Source of the DNA: an uncultured Hyphomicrobiales bacterium
GTDB taxonomy: Bacteria; Pseudomonadota; Alphaproteobacteria; Rhizobiales; Beijerinckiaceae
DNA: 8,087 bases
Direction of reading: 5' to 3'
Assembly: GCA_903903935.1 (NCBI GenBank)
Contig: CAIVAX010000133.1
Span: forward strand, 1-8,087
Shown: in pieces, positions 1-6,244 of the stretch
Position numbering within the stretch: position 1 is the first letter of the stretch
Layout: each line of letters begins with the position of its first letter
The notes under the pieces: generated by a model
What the model was told of the DNA's origin: nothing
The model's input: the letters and a program-made list of their open reading frames with translations, nothing else
Databases searched by the model: none
Translations under genes and position numbers: made by a program

Positions 1-593
1 AGGATTCCGACAATCTAATTAAGATTTTTAATGCTCTTTTGATGATTGCCCGTTTGGAGGCTGGCCAAGACCAGACCCAAAATTCCACTTTTGATCTTTG
101 TGATGTGACACAAGATATGATTGAGCTCTTCGAGCCTCTGGCTGAAGACGTGCATGCCAAATTTGTTTTGGAGCAAGAGCCAGATTTGCACATCAAGGGC
201 AATCGCGAGTTGATTGGTCAAGCCATTGCCAATCTGCTCGACAATGCGCTGAAATATGGCCTGCCGGATCGCAAGGTGAGTGAGCACTCATCTGATCAGA
301 TAAATGAGTCGAGTGTGATTCACATCAAGCTTGGCAGAGACAAAGACAAGATCAAGCTTGCTATCTGTGATTCTGGCCTTGGCATTGCTGCAGAGAATCG
401 CGAACGCGTACTCAGCCGTTTTGTCAGATTGGAAATGTCGCGCACACGCCCCGGCTCGGGTCTGGGTCTCTCGCTTGTGTCCGCTGTAGTGAAATTGCAT
501 GGTGGCAAAATCAGCCTTGAGGATAATGTTCCAGGCTTATGTGTTGTCGTGACCTTGCCCGCCCTTGCCGACTCTGTTCGCTCTGGTGAATAA
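1..593 (+). CDS. Two-component sensor histidine kinase, C-terminal fragment (5' end outside window)
   Basis: The reading frame is open from base 3 to the TAA at 591-593, so this is the last 196 residues of a longer protein; internal TTG/ATG codons near 39-44 are not the real start. The first residues (ending LLMIARLEAG) match the second helix of a HisKA dimerisation domain, so the phospho-accepting His box lies just upstream of the window. The HATPase domain is complete: N-box NLLDNALKYG (Asn about residue 81 of the fragment), G1 box DSGLGI (from 123), F-like box RFVRLE and G2 box GSGLGL (151-156). The protein would bind ATP, autophosphorylate and pass phosphate to a response regulator. In related rhizobia a response-regulator gene, and degP before it, precede this kinase; that is recalled knowledge and not visible here. 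The downstream gene glnE starts about 50 bases later on the same strand, suggesting one operon. The kinase identity is firm; its signal and partner are unknown. Confidence 0.93.
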   Translation, partial: DSDNLIKIFNALLMIARLEAGQDQTQNSTFDLCDVTQDMIELFEPLAEDVHAKFVLEQEPDLHIKGNRELIGQAIANLLDNALKYGLPDRKVSEHSSDQINESSVIHIKLGRDKDKIKLAICDSGLGIAAENRERVLSRFVRLEMSRTRPGSGLGLSLVSAVVKLHGGKISLEDNVPGLCVVVTLPALADSVRSGE

Positions 594-612
594 TCGGGCC
601 ACTGGGTTCGTG

Positions 613-625
613 TTGACTCAGTCAA
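613..625. promoter_or_regulatory. 13-base palindrome ahead of glnE
   Basis: TTGACTCAGTCAA has perfect 6-base arms around a central C. It lies in the 47-50 base gap between the kinase stop and the glnE start, and its right arm overlaps the start of the AAAGGGA ribosome binding site (624-630). It could be an operator or a small RNA hairpin (though a 1-base loop is too tight, so at most 5 bp would pair), or it could be chance. The left arm also resembles a -35 element, but I see no convincing -10 at the right distance before the start codon. No protein partner can be named. Confidence 0.3.
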
Positions 626-643
626 AGGGATTGGGCGCGGTTG

Positions 644-3577
644 ATGATTGAAGACACTCTCTCAAAATTAATCTGCAAAGCACCCAAGCTGACCAATGCC
701 AAGCATGCGGTTCTCATGCTCGATCACCTCATTGCAAAGGCGCGTGAAGAGGCTCCCGAATTGCTTGAGCGTTTGGCTTTGCCGCAGGTCAAAGCAATGG
801 CGCTGGGCATTGCCGATCACAGTGCCTATTTGTGGCAGATCCTACAAATCGATCCGCAGCGTTTGCTGCGTCTGCTCGATCAAGCCCCCCAATCAGCTCT
901 CGATCAATGCTTGGCTCACTCTCATGCCCTGTGTCAGGCGGCACTGGATGAAGCGCAGGTCATGCGCAATCTGCGGCAGGCCAAGCAAGAGGTCGCTTTG
1001 CTGATCGCCCTAGCTGATTTAGGTGGCCTATGGTCGTTGCAAATGGTGACCGATGCTTTGGCGCGATTTGCCGATCATGCGGTGCAAACGGCTCTGTCCT
1101 TTTTATTGCGACAAGCGCAGCAGGCGGGCAAAATGAGCTTTGCCTCTGTGCAGGATCCGCAAGCTGAATGCGGGCTTGTTGTCATTGCTATGGGCAAGCA
1201 TGGCGCGCGCGAACTCAACTATTCCAGCGATATTGATCTGATTGTCTTCTACGATCCAGATACAAAAGCGCTGACCAAAGCCAGCGAGGCCAGCCAGGTT
1301 TTTGTCGCTATGACCAAGCGGCTGGCTCATATTTTGGAATCGCGAACTGAAGATGGTTACGTGTTGCGGGTGGATTTGCGCTTGCGGCCGGATCCGGGCT
1401 CTACCTCTGTCGCTATATCTCTGCCTGCAGCAGCCGGCTATTATGAAGTTCTAGGCCAGAATTGGGAGCGTGCAGCGCTCATCAAAGCTAGAGCCATTGC
1501 TGGCCAATTCAACTTAGGCATCGACTTTCTCAAAAATCTCACGCCCTTTATCTGGCGCAAATATTTCGATTTTGCTGCCATCGCGGATATTCATGCGATG
1601 AAGCGGCAGATCCATGCTGTGCGCGGTCATGCGGAAGTCGCAGTCGCGGGGCATGATCTCAAATTGGGGCGCGGCGGCATTCGCGAGATTGAATTCTTCG
1701 TCCAAACACAACAATTGATCTTTGGCGGCAGGCGGACACATTTGCGTGGCTCGCGCACTTTGGACATGCTCAATGCACTTGAGCAAGATGGCTGGGTCAC
1801 CAAGCAGGCTGTGAAGGATCTGACCAAGTCCTACATTTTCTTGCGGGTGCTGGAGCATCGGCTACAAATGATGGCTGACGAGCAAACACAGAGATTGCCC
1901 TCAGAGCCTGAGGCTCTTAAAAGCTTTGCCAATTTTTGTGGCTATGCCACGTTGAAGAAATTTGAAACAGAGGTGCTGCGCCATTTAAAAAGTGTCGAGA
2001 TGCATTACGCTCGCTTGTTTGAGCATGAGCCATCTCTAGATGCGAGCAAGGGGAGTCTTGTTTTCACCGGCGTCACCGATGATCCTGATACGATTGCAAC
2101 GCTGTCCAATATGGGATTTACAAAGCCGCAGCAGGCCACCGAGATTATACGCGGCTGGCATTTTGGTCGCCGCGGTGCCGTGCAAAGCGCGCGTGCGCGT
2201 GAAGTGGTCACAGAGCTTGTCCCCGCTCTCTTGCAATCCTTTTCGGGCAGTGCTGATCCCGATGCAGCGCTCAATGCCTTTGATCAAGCACTCACGCGCA
2301 TGCCGGCTGCAATTGAGTTAATGGCTATCCTCAAATCCAATCAGATTGTCCGTGATCTTTTTGCAGATATTTTAGGTAGCGCGCCACGTTTGGCCAATAT
2401 GATCGTACAAAGGCCGCATGTGCTAGATGCAGCGATTGATCCGGCGCTTATTCAGGGGCAGGGCGATGAGCAATCCTATAGCCAAAGATTAGAGTCACTC
2501 AGCAGCTCTCGCCTCATGATGGAGGATTATCTCGACGTTCTTCGTGATTTTTCCCAGGAGGAAATGTTCCTGATTGGCTTGCGCACATTAACGCGCGTCA
2601 TTGATCCCTCCGATGCTGGCCGCTGTTACTCCGATCTTGCGAGTGTCATCGTGCGTGAGACGCTCGATCGTGTGATGGCTGTCTTTGCGCAGGAGCTCGG
2701 CCAGATTTTTCATGGACGATTTGCAATTATCGCGCTGGGCAAATTGGGCTCACGCGAAATGACTTGTGCCTCTGATCTTGATCTGGTTCTCATCTATGAT
2801 CATGATTCCGAGCATACGGATTCCGATGGCGCCAGATCTCTGCATAGCACACAATATTATACGAGATTGGCGACGCGCCTCGTCACAGCTTTGACGGTGG
2901 CGACACGCCGTGGTCGTTTGTATGATATTGATATGCGTTTGCGCCCCTCCGGCAGCAAGGGACCTGTGGCAACTCATCTGCAGAGCTTTGCTGATTATCA
3001 TATGAAAGAGGCAGAGACATGGGAGCATATGGCGCTCACCAGAGCCCGCTGCATAGCTGGAGATAGCAGTCTGATTGCTGACATCAACGCGCTCACATTG
3101 AAAATTCTCACTCTGCCACGCGAGGAACATAAATTACGCAAAGACATTGCTGAAATGCGACAATTGATCCTGCAGGAGAAGGGCGGTCTTGATCCCTGGG
3201 ATCTCAAGATAGTCCCGGGAGGATTATTGGATATCGAATTTATCGCACAATACCTCTGCCTGCGGTGGTCAGCCACGCATGTGGAGCTTGTCCAGAGTGA
3301 TACACAACACGTTCTGCAACATGCAGCTCGCTTGGGCCTGTTGAGCGCAGACGCCTGTGAGCATTTGCTGAGCGCTCATCGCCTCTATACAGATTTTAGT
3401 CAAATGTCGCGTATCTGTATTGAGGGCCCGTTCCAGCCAGAGGCTGTTGAAGAGGGCATTCGCAAACGCCTCGCCATTGCCACGGGCCTGCCGCAGTTCA
3501 AGCAATTAGAGATGGCTTTGGCAGAGGCGTGCGATCGAGTTCGCAAAATCTATGATAAACTTTTCTCAGCCGTCTGA
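644..3577 (+). CDS. glnE: Bifunctional glutamine synthetase adenylyltransferase / adenylyl-removing enzyme
   Basis: GlnE attaches AMP to a tyrosine of each glutamine synthetase subunit (switching it off) and removes it by phosphorolysis (switching it on), under control of the PII protein and glutamine. Two homologous nucleotidyltransferase halves are visible. The N-terminal half (adenylyl-removing in characterised homologues) has GKHGARELNYSSDIDL at about 184-199 with the metal-binding pair D196/D198, RLRPDP near 245 and GRGGIREIEFF near 343. The C-terminal half (adenylylating) has GKLGSREMTCASDLDL at about 699-714 with D711/D713, RLRPSGSKG near 765 and PGGLLDIEF near 858. At 977 residues it has the usual full length. 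Start: an in-frame TGA at 614 leaves TTG 641 or ATG 644. The AAAGGGA site at 624-630 is 10 bases from the TTG and 13 from the ATG, so TTG 641 is a real alternative; ATG is chosen by codon preference. Probably co-transcribed with the preceding kinase gene; it converges with the PleC-like gene. Confidence 0.97.
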   Translation: MIEDTLSKLICKAPKLTNAKHAVLMLDHLIAKAREEAPELLERLALPQVKAMALGIADHSAYLWQILQIDPQRLLRLLDQAPQSALDQCLAHSHALCQAALDEAQVMRNLRQAKQEVALLIALADLGGLWSLQMVTDALARFADHAVQTALSFLLRQAQQAGKMSFASVQDPQAECGLVVIAMGKHGARELNYSSDIDLIVFYDPDTKALTKASEASQVFVAMTKRLAHILESRTEDGYVLRVDLRLRPDPGSTSVAISLPAAAGYYEVLGQNWERAALIKARAIAGQFNLGIDFLKNLTPFIWRKYFDFAAIADIHAMKRQIHAVRGHAEVAVAGHDLKLGRGGIREIEFFVQTQQLIFGGRRTHLRGSRTLDMLNALEQDGWVTKQAVKDLTKSYIFLRVLEHRLQMMADEQTQRLPSEPEALKSFANFCGYATLKKFETEVLRHLKSVEMHYARLFEHEPSLDASKGSLVFTGVTDDPDTIATLSNMGFTKPQQATEIIRGWHFGRRGAVQSARAREVVTELVPALLQSFSGSADPDAALNAFDQALTRMPAAIELMAILKSNQIVRDLFADILGSAPRLANMIVQRPHVLDAAIDPALIQGQGDEQSYSQRLESLSSSRLMMEDYLDVLRDFSQEEMFLIGLRTLTRVIDPSDAGRCYSDLASVIVRETLDRVMAVFAQELGQIFHGRFAIIALGKLGSREMTCASDLDLVLIYDHDSEHTDSDGARSLHSTQYYTRLATRLVTALTVATRRGRLYDIDMRLRPSGSKGPVATHLQSFADYHMKEAETWEHMALTRARCIAGDSSLIADINALTLKILTLPREEHKLRKDIAEMRQLILQEKGGLDPWDLKIVPGGLLDIEFIAQYLCLRWSATHVELVQSDTQHVLQHAARLGLLSADACEHLLSAHRLYTDFSQMSRICIEGPFQPEAVEEGIRKRLAIATGLPQFKQLEMALAEACDRVRKIYDKLFSAV

Positions 3578-3588
3578 ACTCAGGCGGC
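3569..3588. terminator. Candidate hairpin spanning the two converging stop codons
   Basis: GCCGTCTG (3569-3576), a 4-base loop AACT and CAGGCGGC (3581-3588) form an 8-bp, GC-rich stem. It covers both the glnE TGA (3575-3577) and the TGA of the converging kinase gene (3580-3582). Read as + strand RNA, all 8 positions pair, with one G-U. Read as - strand RNA, the same position becomes a C-A mismatch, so the hairpin should act better on glnE transcripts. No T-run follows on either strand, so it is not a classical intrinsic terminator. It may instead stabilise the 3' end or help separate colliding transcripts. The pairing is seen; the function is inferred. Confidence 0.4.
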
Positions 3589-5961
3589 CAAGGTCTGGCC
3601 GGTCAGTCTGAGCTCATGAATGCGCGCACTCAAAGGCTCGCTGAGATCTTCTGCAATAGTAAGCGGCAAGCGAATCCGCACGATTGTTCCAGCGCCCATA
3701 GCTGATTTGATCCGCAAAGAGCCGCCGTGCAATTCAATTAATGCCCTTGCTATCGCCAGCCCCAAACCAGAGCCCTTGCAGCCATTTTCCAGCGGCGTAT
3801 CGATCTGTTCAAAGGGACGACCCAAACGCGCGAGGGCAGAGGGTGGAATACCAATCCCATTATCACAAACATAAATGCACACTTGATCCTTGAAGGCGCG
3901 CTGGTGCACAGTGACATTACCCTGTTCTGGGGTAAAGCGGATTGCATTGCGTAAGATCTTTGTGAGCACTTGACCAAGCGCACCAGGATCAGCCTCTGTG
4001 CTGATATCTTCAGCCTTCTCAGCATAAATCTGAATATTCTTATCTTGCGCAGATGGCCTCACCTGATGCACTGCTTTGGCGATTTCATCATTGATCCAGA
4101 CCTCTTTACGATTGAGGGTCAAGCGGCCTGTCTCGAGCCGTGACATATCCAGAACATCCGAGATGATAGCGAGCAAAGCCTGTCCGCTTTGGCGGATGTG
4201 GCGGCAATATTCGATATATTTAGCTGAACCTAACGCGCCAAAAGTTTCCTCTGCCATGATTTCGGAAAAGCCAATGATTGCATTCAAGGGAGTGCGCAAT
4301 TCATGGCTCATATTGGAGAGAAATTCTGATTTGGCCCGATACGCAATTTCAGCTTCTGCCTTTTGTTCGAGATATTTCTCGGCCAGTTCCGTGACCTGTT
4401 TGGCTTGGGTTTCCAGCGTATTGCGAGAATGTTTGAGATCAGCAACCGTCGCCATTAGGCGACGCTCAGAGTTCATCAATTGCTCTTCATGCTGCTTGAT
4501 TTTGGTAATGTCCGTGCCCACCGACACATAGCCACCATCTTTGGTGCGTCGTTCATTCACTTGCAGCCATCGTCCATCCGTCAGCAGCACTTCATAAGCG
4601 CGGGCATGGGCCGTTTGCTCGTGATGATCAGGAATATGCATCTCAATATGCGATTGTGCACTATACTGCATAATCTCATCATAACTTATGCCAGGTTGAA
4701 CGAACTCGGCAGGCAGGTCATGAAGATGTTGGAATTTAGAATTGCAGAGCACCAAGCGATTGTCGCCATCCCAAACCACAAAGGCTTCGGATATGGCCTC
4801 AACAGCATCATGAAGTCGCATTTCAGCCGTGGCATTCATCGCATCAATTGATTTTTGCTCGGTCACATCAATGGCAATGCCAACCATGCGCGGATATCCG
4901 CCGCGATCGCGCTGAACAAGCTCGGCGCGTGCTCTGATCCATATCCATTGGCCTGAGCGATGACGCAGCCGAAATTCATGATCAATTGTTCTTGTCTCTG
5001 AATCGAGCAGGCACGCAGCGATATGCGATAAATCCGCCTCATCAGGATGCCGCCATTGATTAATGTCCGCTACAGATAAAAAGCCTGTCTGCGGCTTCTG
5101 ACCAAGCATTTCAAACATGGAGGCCGACCAGTGAATGCGTCCTGTTGCCAAATCCCAATCCCATAATCCGCAATGGCCGCGCGTCAACGCTGTATTGATG
5201 CGATTGTTGAGCTGATCAAAGGATTGCATGGTTTCTTTGGTGCTCACACTCTGGCGCCAATAGACCAAGATCAATGTCAAAGTGACCAGACCCAGAGCCG
5301 CGATGAGACCCATAAGTCGCACAGAGCTCTCCTGCCAATCGGCAAGCGCCTCTTGAATGGGCTGATACACGATCAGAGTTCCAAAGGGCGAAGCCAGATC
5401 GCGCTGGCTGAAAAGAATCTCAACACTATTGGAGAGGACAAGGCTCTGACTGCCCGAAGCCTGCGCATTGGAGTTTGCGAGACTTGCTTTAGAGCTTGTG
5501 GCTTTGGCAAGAAGCTCTGTAGCCTGTGGTTCAAATGCATTTGCGCTTGGTACAGAGACGATAATTTTCCCGTCCGCATCGCTGATCAGAACATGCCGGC
5601 CTTGCTGAGTGACTTGGCCCGGCAATGTCATGCTGGGTGCTTTTGCAGGTGACGGGCTTGTGGCGTTCAGAGGTGCGCGCTCTGCCTCATGGGCGATGAC
5701 ATCTGTTAACAGGTCGAGTGTTGCGAAGGCCTGTGTCAGGGCTTGGCTGCGTCTTGCCTGAAGATGAAACCACAGACTTGCGCTCAATCCCGCCGTGAAG
5801 ATCAGCAGACACACAATCACAGTGTGATTGAAGACACGCGCCAAACCTGGCGAGCCCAGAGAAAAGGCCGACGATTGAACCGCCGCGCTCATCTGCTCTA
5901 AAGTTGCCTCGTCGCCAAATTGCGCGCGAGCAATATCGTTGGCTGCGTTAGCACGCGCCAT
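3580..5961 (-). CDS. pleC: PleC-like (PdhS family) membrane sensor histidine kinase with two PAS domains
   Basis: Numbering is from ATG 5961 (793 residues). Order: a short cytoplasmic N-terminus; TM1 about 43-65; an Ala/Ser-rich periplasmic segment about 69-213; TM2 about 216-235; PAS about 258-368, ending GIAIDVTEQK; a second PAS about 378-487, ending VSVGTDITKIK; coiled coil about 490-545; HisKA with SHELRTPLNAIIGFSE (His 553) then FGALG; and HATPase with N-box N672 (RNAIRFT), G1 DNGIGI from 700, RPFEQ from 715 and G2 GSGLGL from 730. This HisKA signature marks the PleC/DivJ/PdhS family, whose known members phosphorylate or dephosphorylate DivK and PleD to control polarity and the cell cycle. 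The two PAS domains, the length and the position beside glnE favour PleC (recalled for Sinorhizobium), but DivJ or another PdhS paralogue is not excluded. Start: ATG 5961 has GAGGGGG 6 bases upstream; in-frame ATGs at 5988, 5997 and 6006 would add up to 15 residues with weaker sites. It lies downstream of pepN on the same strand. Confidence 0.9.
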   Translation of the reverse strand: MARANAANDIARAQFGDEATLEQMSAAVQSSAFSLGSPGLARVFNHTVIVCLLIFTAGLSASLWFHLQARRSQALTQAFATLDLLTDVIAHEAERAPLNATSPSPAKAPSMTLPGQVTQQGRHVLISDADGKIIVSVPSANAFEPQATELLAKATSSKASLANSNAQASGSQSLVLSNSVEILFSQRDLASPFGTLIVYQPIQEALADWQESSVRLMGLIAALGLVTLTLILVYWRQSVSTKETMQSFDQLNNRINTALTRGHCGLWDWDLATGRIHWSASMFEMLGQKPQTGFLSVADINQWRHPDEADLSHIAACLLDSETRTIDHEFRLRHRSGQWIWIRARAELVQRDRGGYPRMVGIAIDVTEQKSIDAMNATAEMRLHDAVEAISEAFVVWDGDNRLVLCNSKFQHLHDLPAEFVQPGISYDEIMQYSAQSHIEMHIPDHHEQTAHARAYEVLLTDGRWLQVNERRTKDGGYVSVGTDITKIKQHEEQLMNSERRLMATVADLKHSRNTLETQAKQVTELAEKYLEQKAEAEIAYRAKSEFLSNMSHELRTPLNAIIGFSEIMAEETFGALGSAKYIEYCRHIRQSGQALLAIISDVLDMSRLETGRLTLNRKEVWINDEIAKAVHQVRPSAQDKNIQIYAEKAEDISTEADPGALGQVLTKILRNAIRFTPEQGNVTVHQRAFKDQVCIYVCDNGIGIPPSALARLGRPFEQIDTPLENGCKGSGLGLAIARALIELHGGSLRIKSAMGAGTIVRIRLPLTIAEDLSEPLSARIHELRLTGQTLAA

Positions 5962-6025
5962 GGTTGGCCCCCTCGATGTTTGCGTCATCGGGGCCATGTG
6001 CCGCATCGCCCCGAATCACTCCCAT
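5948..6025 (-). other. Possible 25-codon leader ORF overlapping the PleC-like start
   Basis: ATG at 6025-6023 is preceded, 5 bases upstream, by GAGAGGA (6037-6031), a good ribosome binding site. The frame runs 25 codons (starting MGVIRGDAAHG, ending GANHGAC) to TAA at 5950-5948. It overlaps the preferred kinase start ATG 5961 by 14 bases in another frame. Ribosomes translating it would pass through the hairpin arms that can cover the kinase's binding site. The peptide resembles nothing I know and may have no function of its own. Evidence is limited to site, spacing and overlap; chance occurrence is quite possible. Confidence 0.3.
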
Positions 6026-6041
6026 CTGAATCCTCTCGGGG
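5966..6041 (-). promoter_or_regulatory. Leader with chained alternative hairpins over the PleC-like ribosome binding site
   Basis: Read on the - strand, four arms follow one another. A is CCCCGA (6041-6036), B is TCGGGGC (6014-6008), C is TGGCCCCGATG (5996-5986) and D is CATCGAGGGGGCCA (5978-5965). A pairs with B over 6 bp. B pairs with C over 7 bp with a 13-base loop. C pairs with D over 7 bp (TGGCCCC with GGGGCCA), plus GATG with CATC across a 3-base bulge and a 7-base loop. D contains the GAGGGGG binding site of ATG 5961, so C:D would block initiation, and B:C would free it. The pairings are seen in the sequence; the switching is inferred. If translation starts at 6006, B to D are coding and the idea weakens. 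Confidence 0.35.
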
Positions 6042-6045
6042 TGAT

Positions 6046-6054
6046 TTGTCCACA
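6046..6054 (+). promoter_or_regulatory. DnaA-box-like site
   Basis: TTGTCCACA differs at one position from the strong DnaA box TTATCCACA. It is a single copy, about 85 bases upstream of the preferred kinase start, next to the CtrA-like motif. A nine-base near-match is weak evidence on its own and there is no cluster, so this is not a replication origin. A role in timing the kinase gene is speculation. Confidence 0.2.
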
Positions 6055-6056
6055 GA

Positions 6057-6071
6057 TTAATGAAAGGTTAC
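6057..6071. promoter_or_regulatory. CtrA-like site upstream of the PleC-like gene
   Basis: TTAA-N7-TTAC matches 7 of 8 fixed bases of the alphaproteobacterial CtrA site TTAA-N7-TTAA. It lies 96 bases upstream of ATG 5961 (51 upstream of ATG 6006). It overlaps a weak - strand promoter candidate: TTGGGC (6095-6090), a 17-base spacer and TGTAAC (6072-6067). PleC acts in the pathway that controls CtrA, so feedback would make sense, but the site is inferred from pattern and position alone. Confidence 0.3.
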
Positions 6072-6082
6072 AAAAATTTTTT

Positions 6083-6124
6083 GAGGTCGGCCCAAGGCTT
6101 GGTTCAAGGCTTGGAGGTCAGCCC
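6083..6124. repeat. Nested short direct repeats in the pepN-pleC gap
   Basis: Two 11-base copies flank the block: GAGGTCGGCCC (6083-6093) and GAGGTCAGCCC (6114-6124), with one mismatch and a 31-base offset, about three helical turns. Between and overlapping them are two exact copies of CAAGGCTTGG (6093-6102 and 6105-6114) with a 12-base offset. The block sits just upstream of the AT-rich CAAAAATTTTTTG (6071-6083) and the candidate kinase promoter. Regular spacing fits paired operator sites, but a local duplication would look the same. No regulator can be named. Confidence 0.45.
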
Positions 6125-6143
6125 ACCACAAGGTTGAACCAAG
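6098..6143. repeat. Perfect 10-bp inverted repeat
   Basis: CTTGGTTCAA (6098-6107) and TTGAACCAAG (6134-6143) are exact reverse complements separated by 26 bases. The left arm joins the two CAAGGCTTGG direct repeats. As RNA it would give a 10-bp stem with a large loop. No T-run follows directly on either strand, so it is not an obvious terminator; the nearest - strand T-run is about 21 bases past the stem. Confidence 0.5.
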
Positions 6144-6217
6144 ACAAGCTTATCCCTCTCCCCAAAGGTCTTTCCTCAGGGCTCAGCATCGTGCGGGTCG
6201 AGTTTGTTATATGTGCG

Positions 6218-6238
6218 GCAGCCCCCAAACTGGGCTGC
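6218..6238 (-). terminator. Candidate pepN terminator hairpin
   Basis: On the - strand, GCAGCCC, a 7-base loop AGTTTGG and GGGCTGC form a perfect 7-bp GC-rich stem that begins 6 bases after the pepN TAG (6247-6245). The position fits termination or 3'-end protection of pepN mRNA. No T-run follows (the next bases are CGCACATATAAC), so termination may be partial or Rho-dependent, and read-through into the kinase gene remains possible. Confidence 0.45.
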
Positions 6239-6244
6239 GGCTGT

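Noticed and set aside
39..593. Left kinase as a complete 184-residue protein starting at TTG 39
   Set aside because: The frame is open to the window edge and the upstream codons continue the HisKA helix, so the gene is simply cut by the window.
4076..4531. 151-codon + strand ORF opposite the PleC-like gene
   Set aside because: It lies entirely antisense to the HisKA and coiled-coil part of the kinase; its Ser/Arg-rich translation resembles no protein family I know.
6013..6032. Two GANTC (CcrM methylation) sites just ahead of the kinase start
   Set aside because: GANTC is common in this window, with at least seven copies in the first 640 bases, so two close copies carry no weight as a cell-cycle signal.
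6071..6083. CAAAAATTTTTTG as a terminator T-run
   Set aside because: No hairpin ends directly before it on either strand; the nearest stem on the - strand is about 21 bases away. It is more likely an AT-rich promoter element.
6046..6083. Possible replication origin (DnaA-like box beside AT-rich sequence)
   Set aside because: There is only one imperfect box and no origin-linked genes nearby; a chromosomal origin would be expected to have several boxes.
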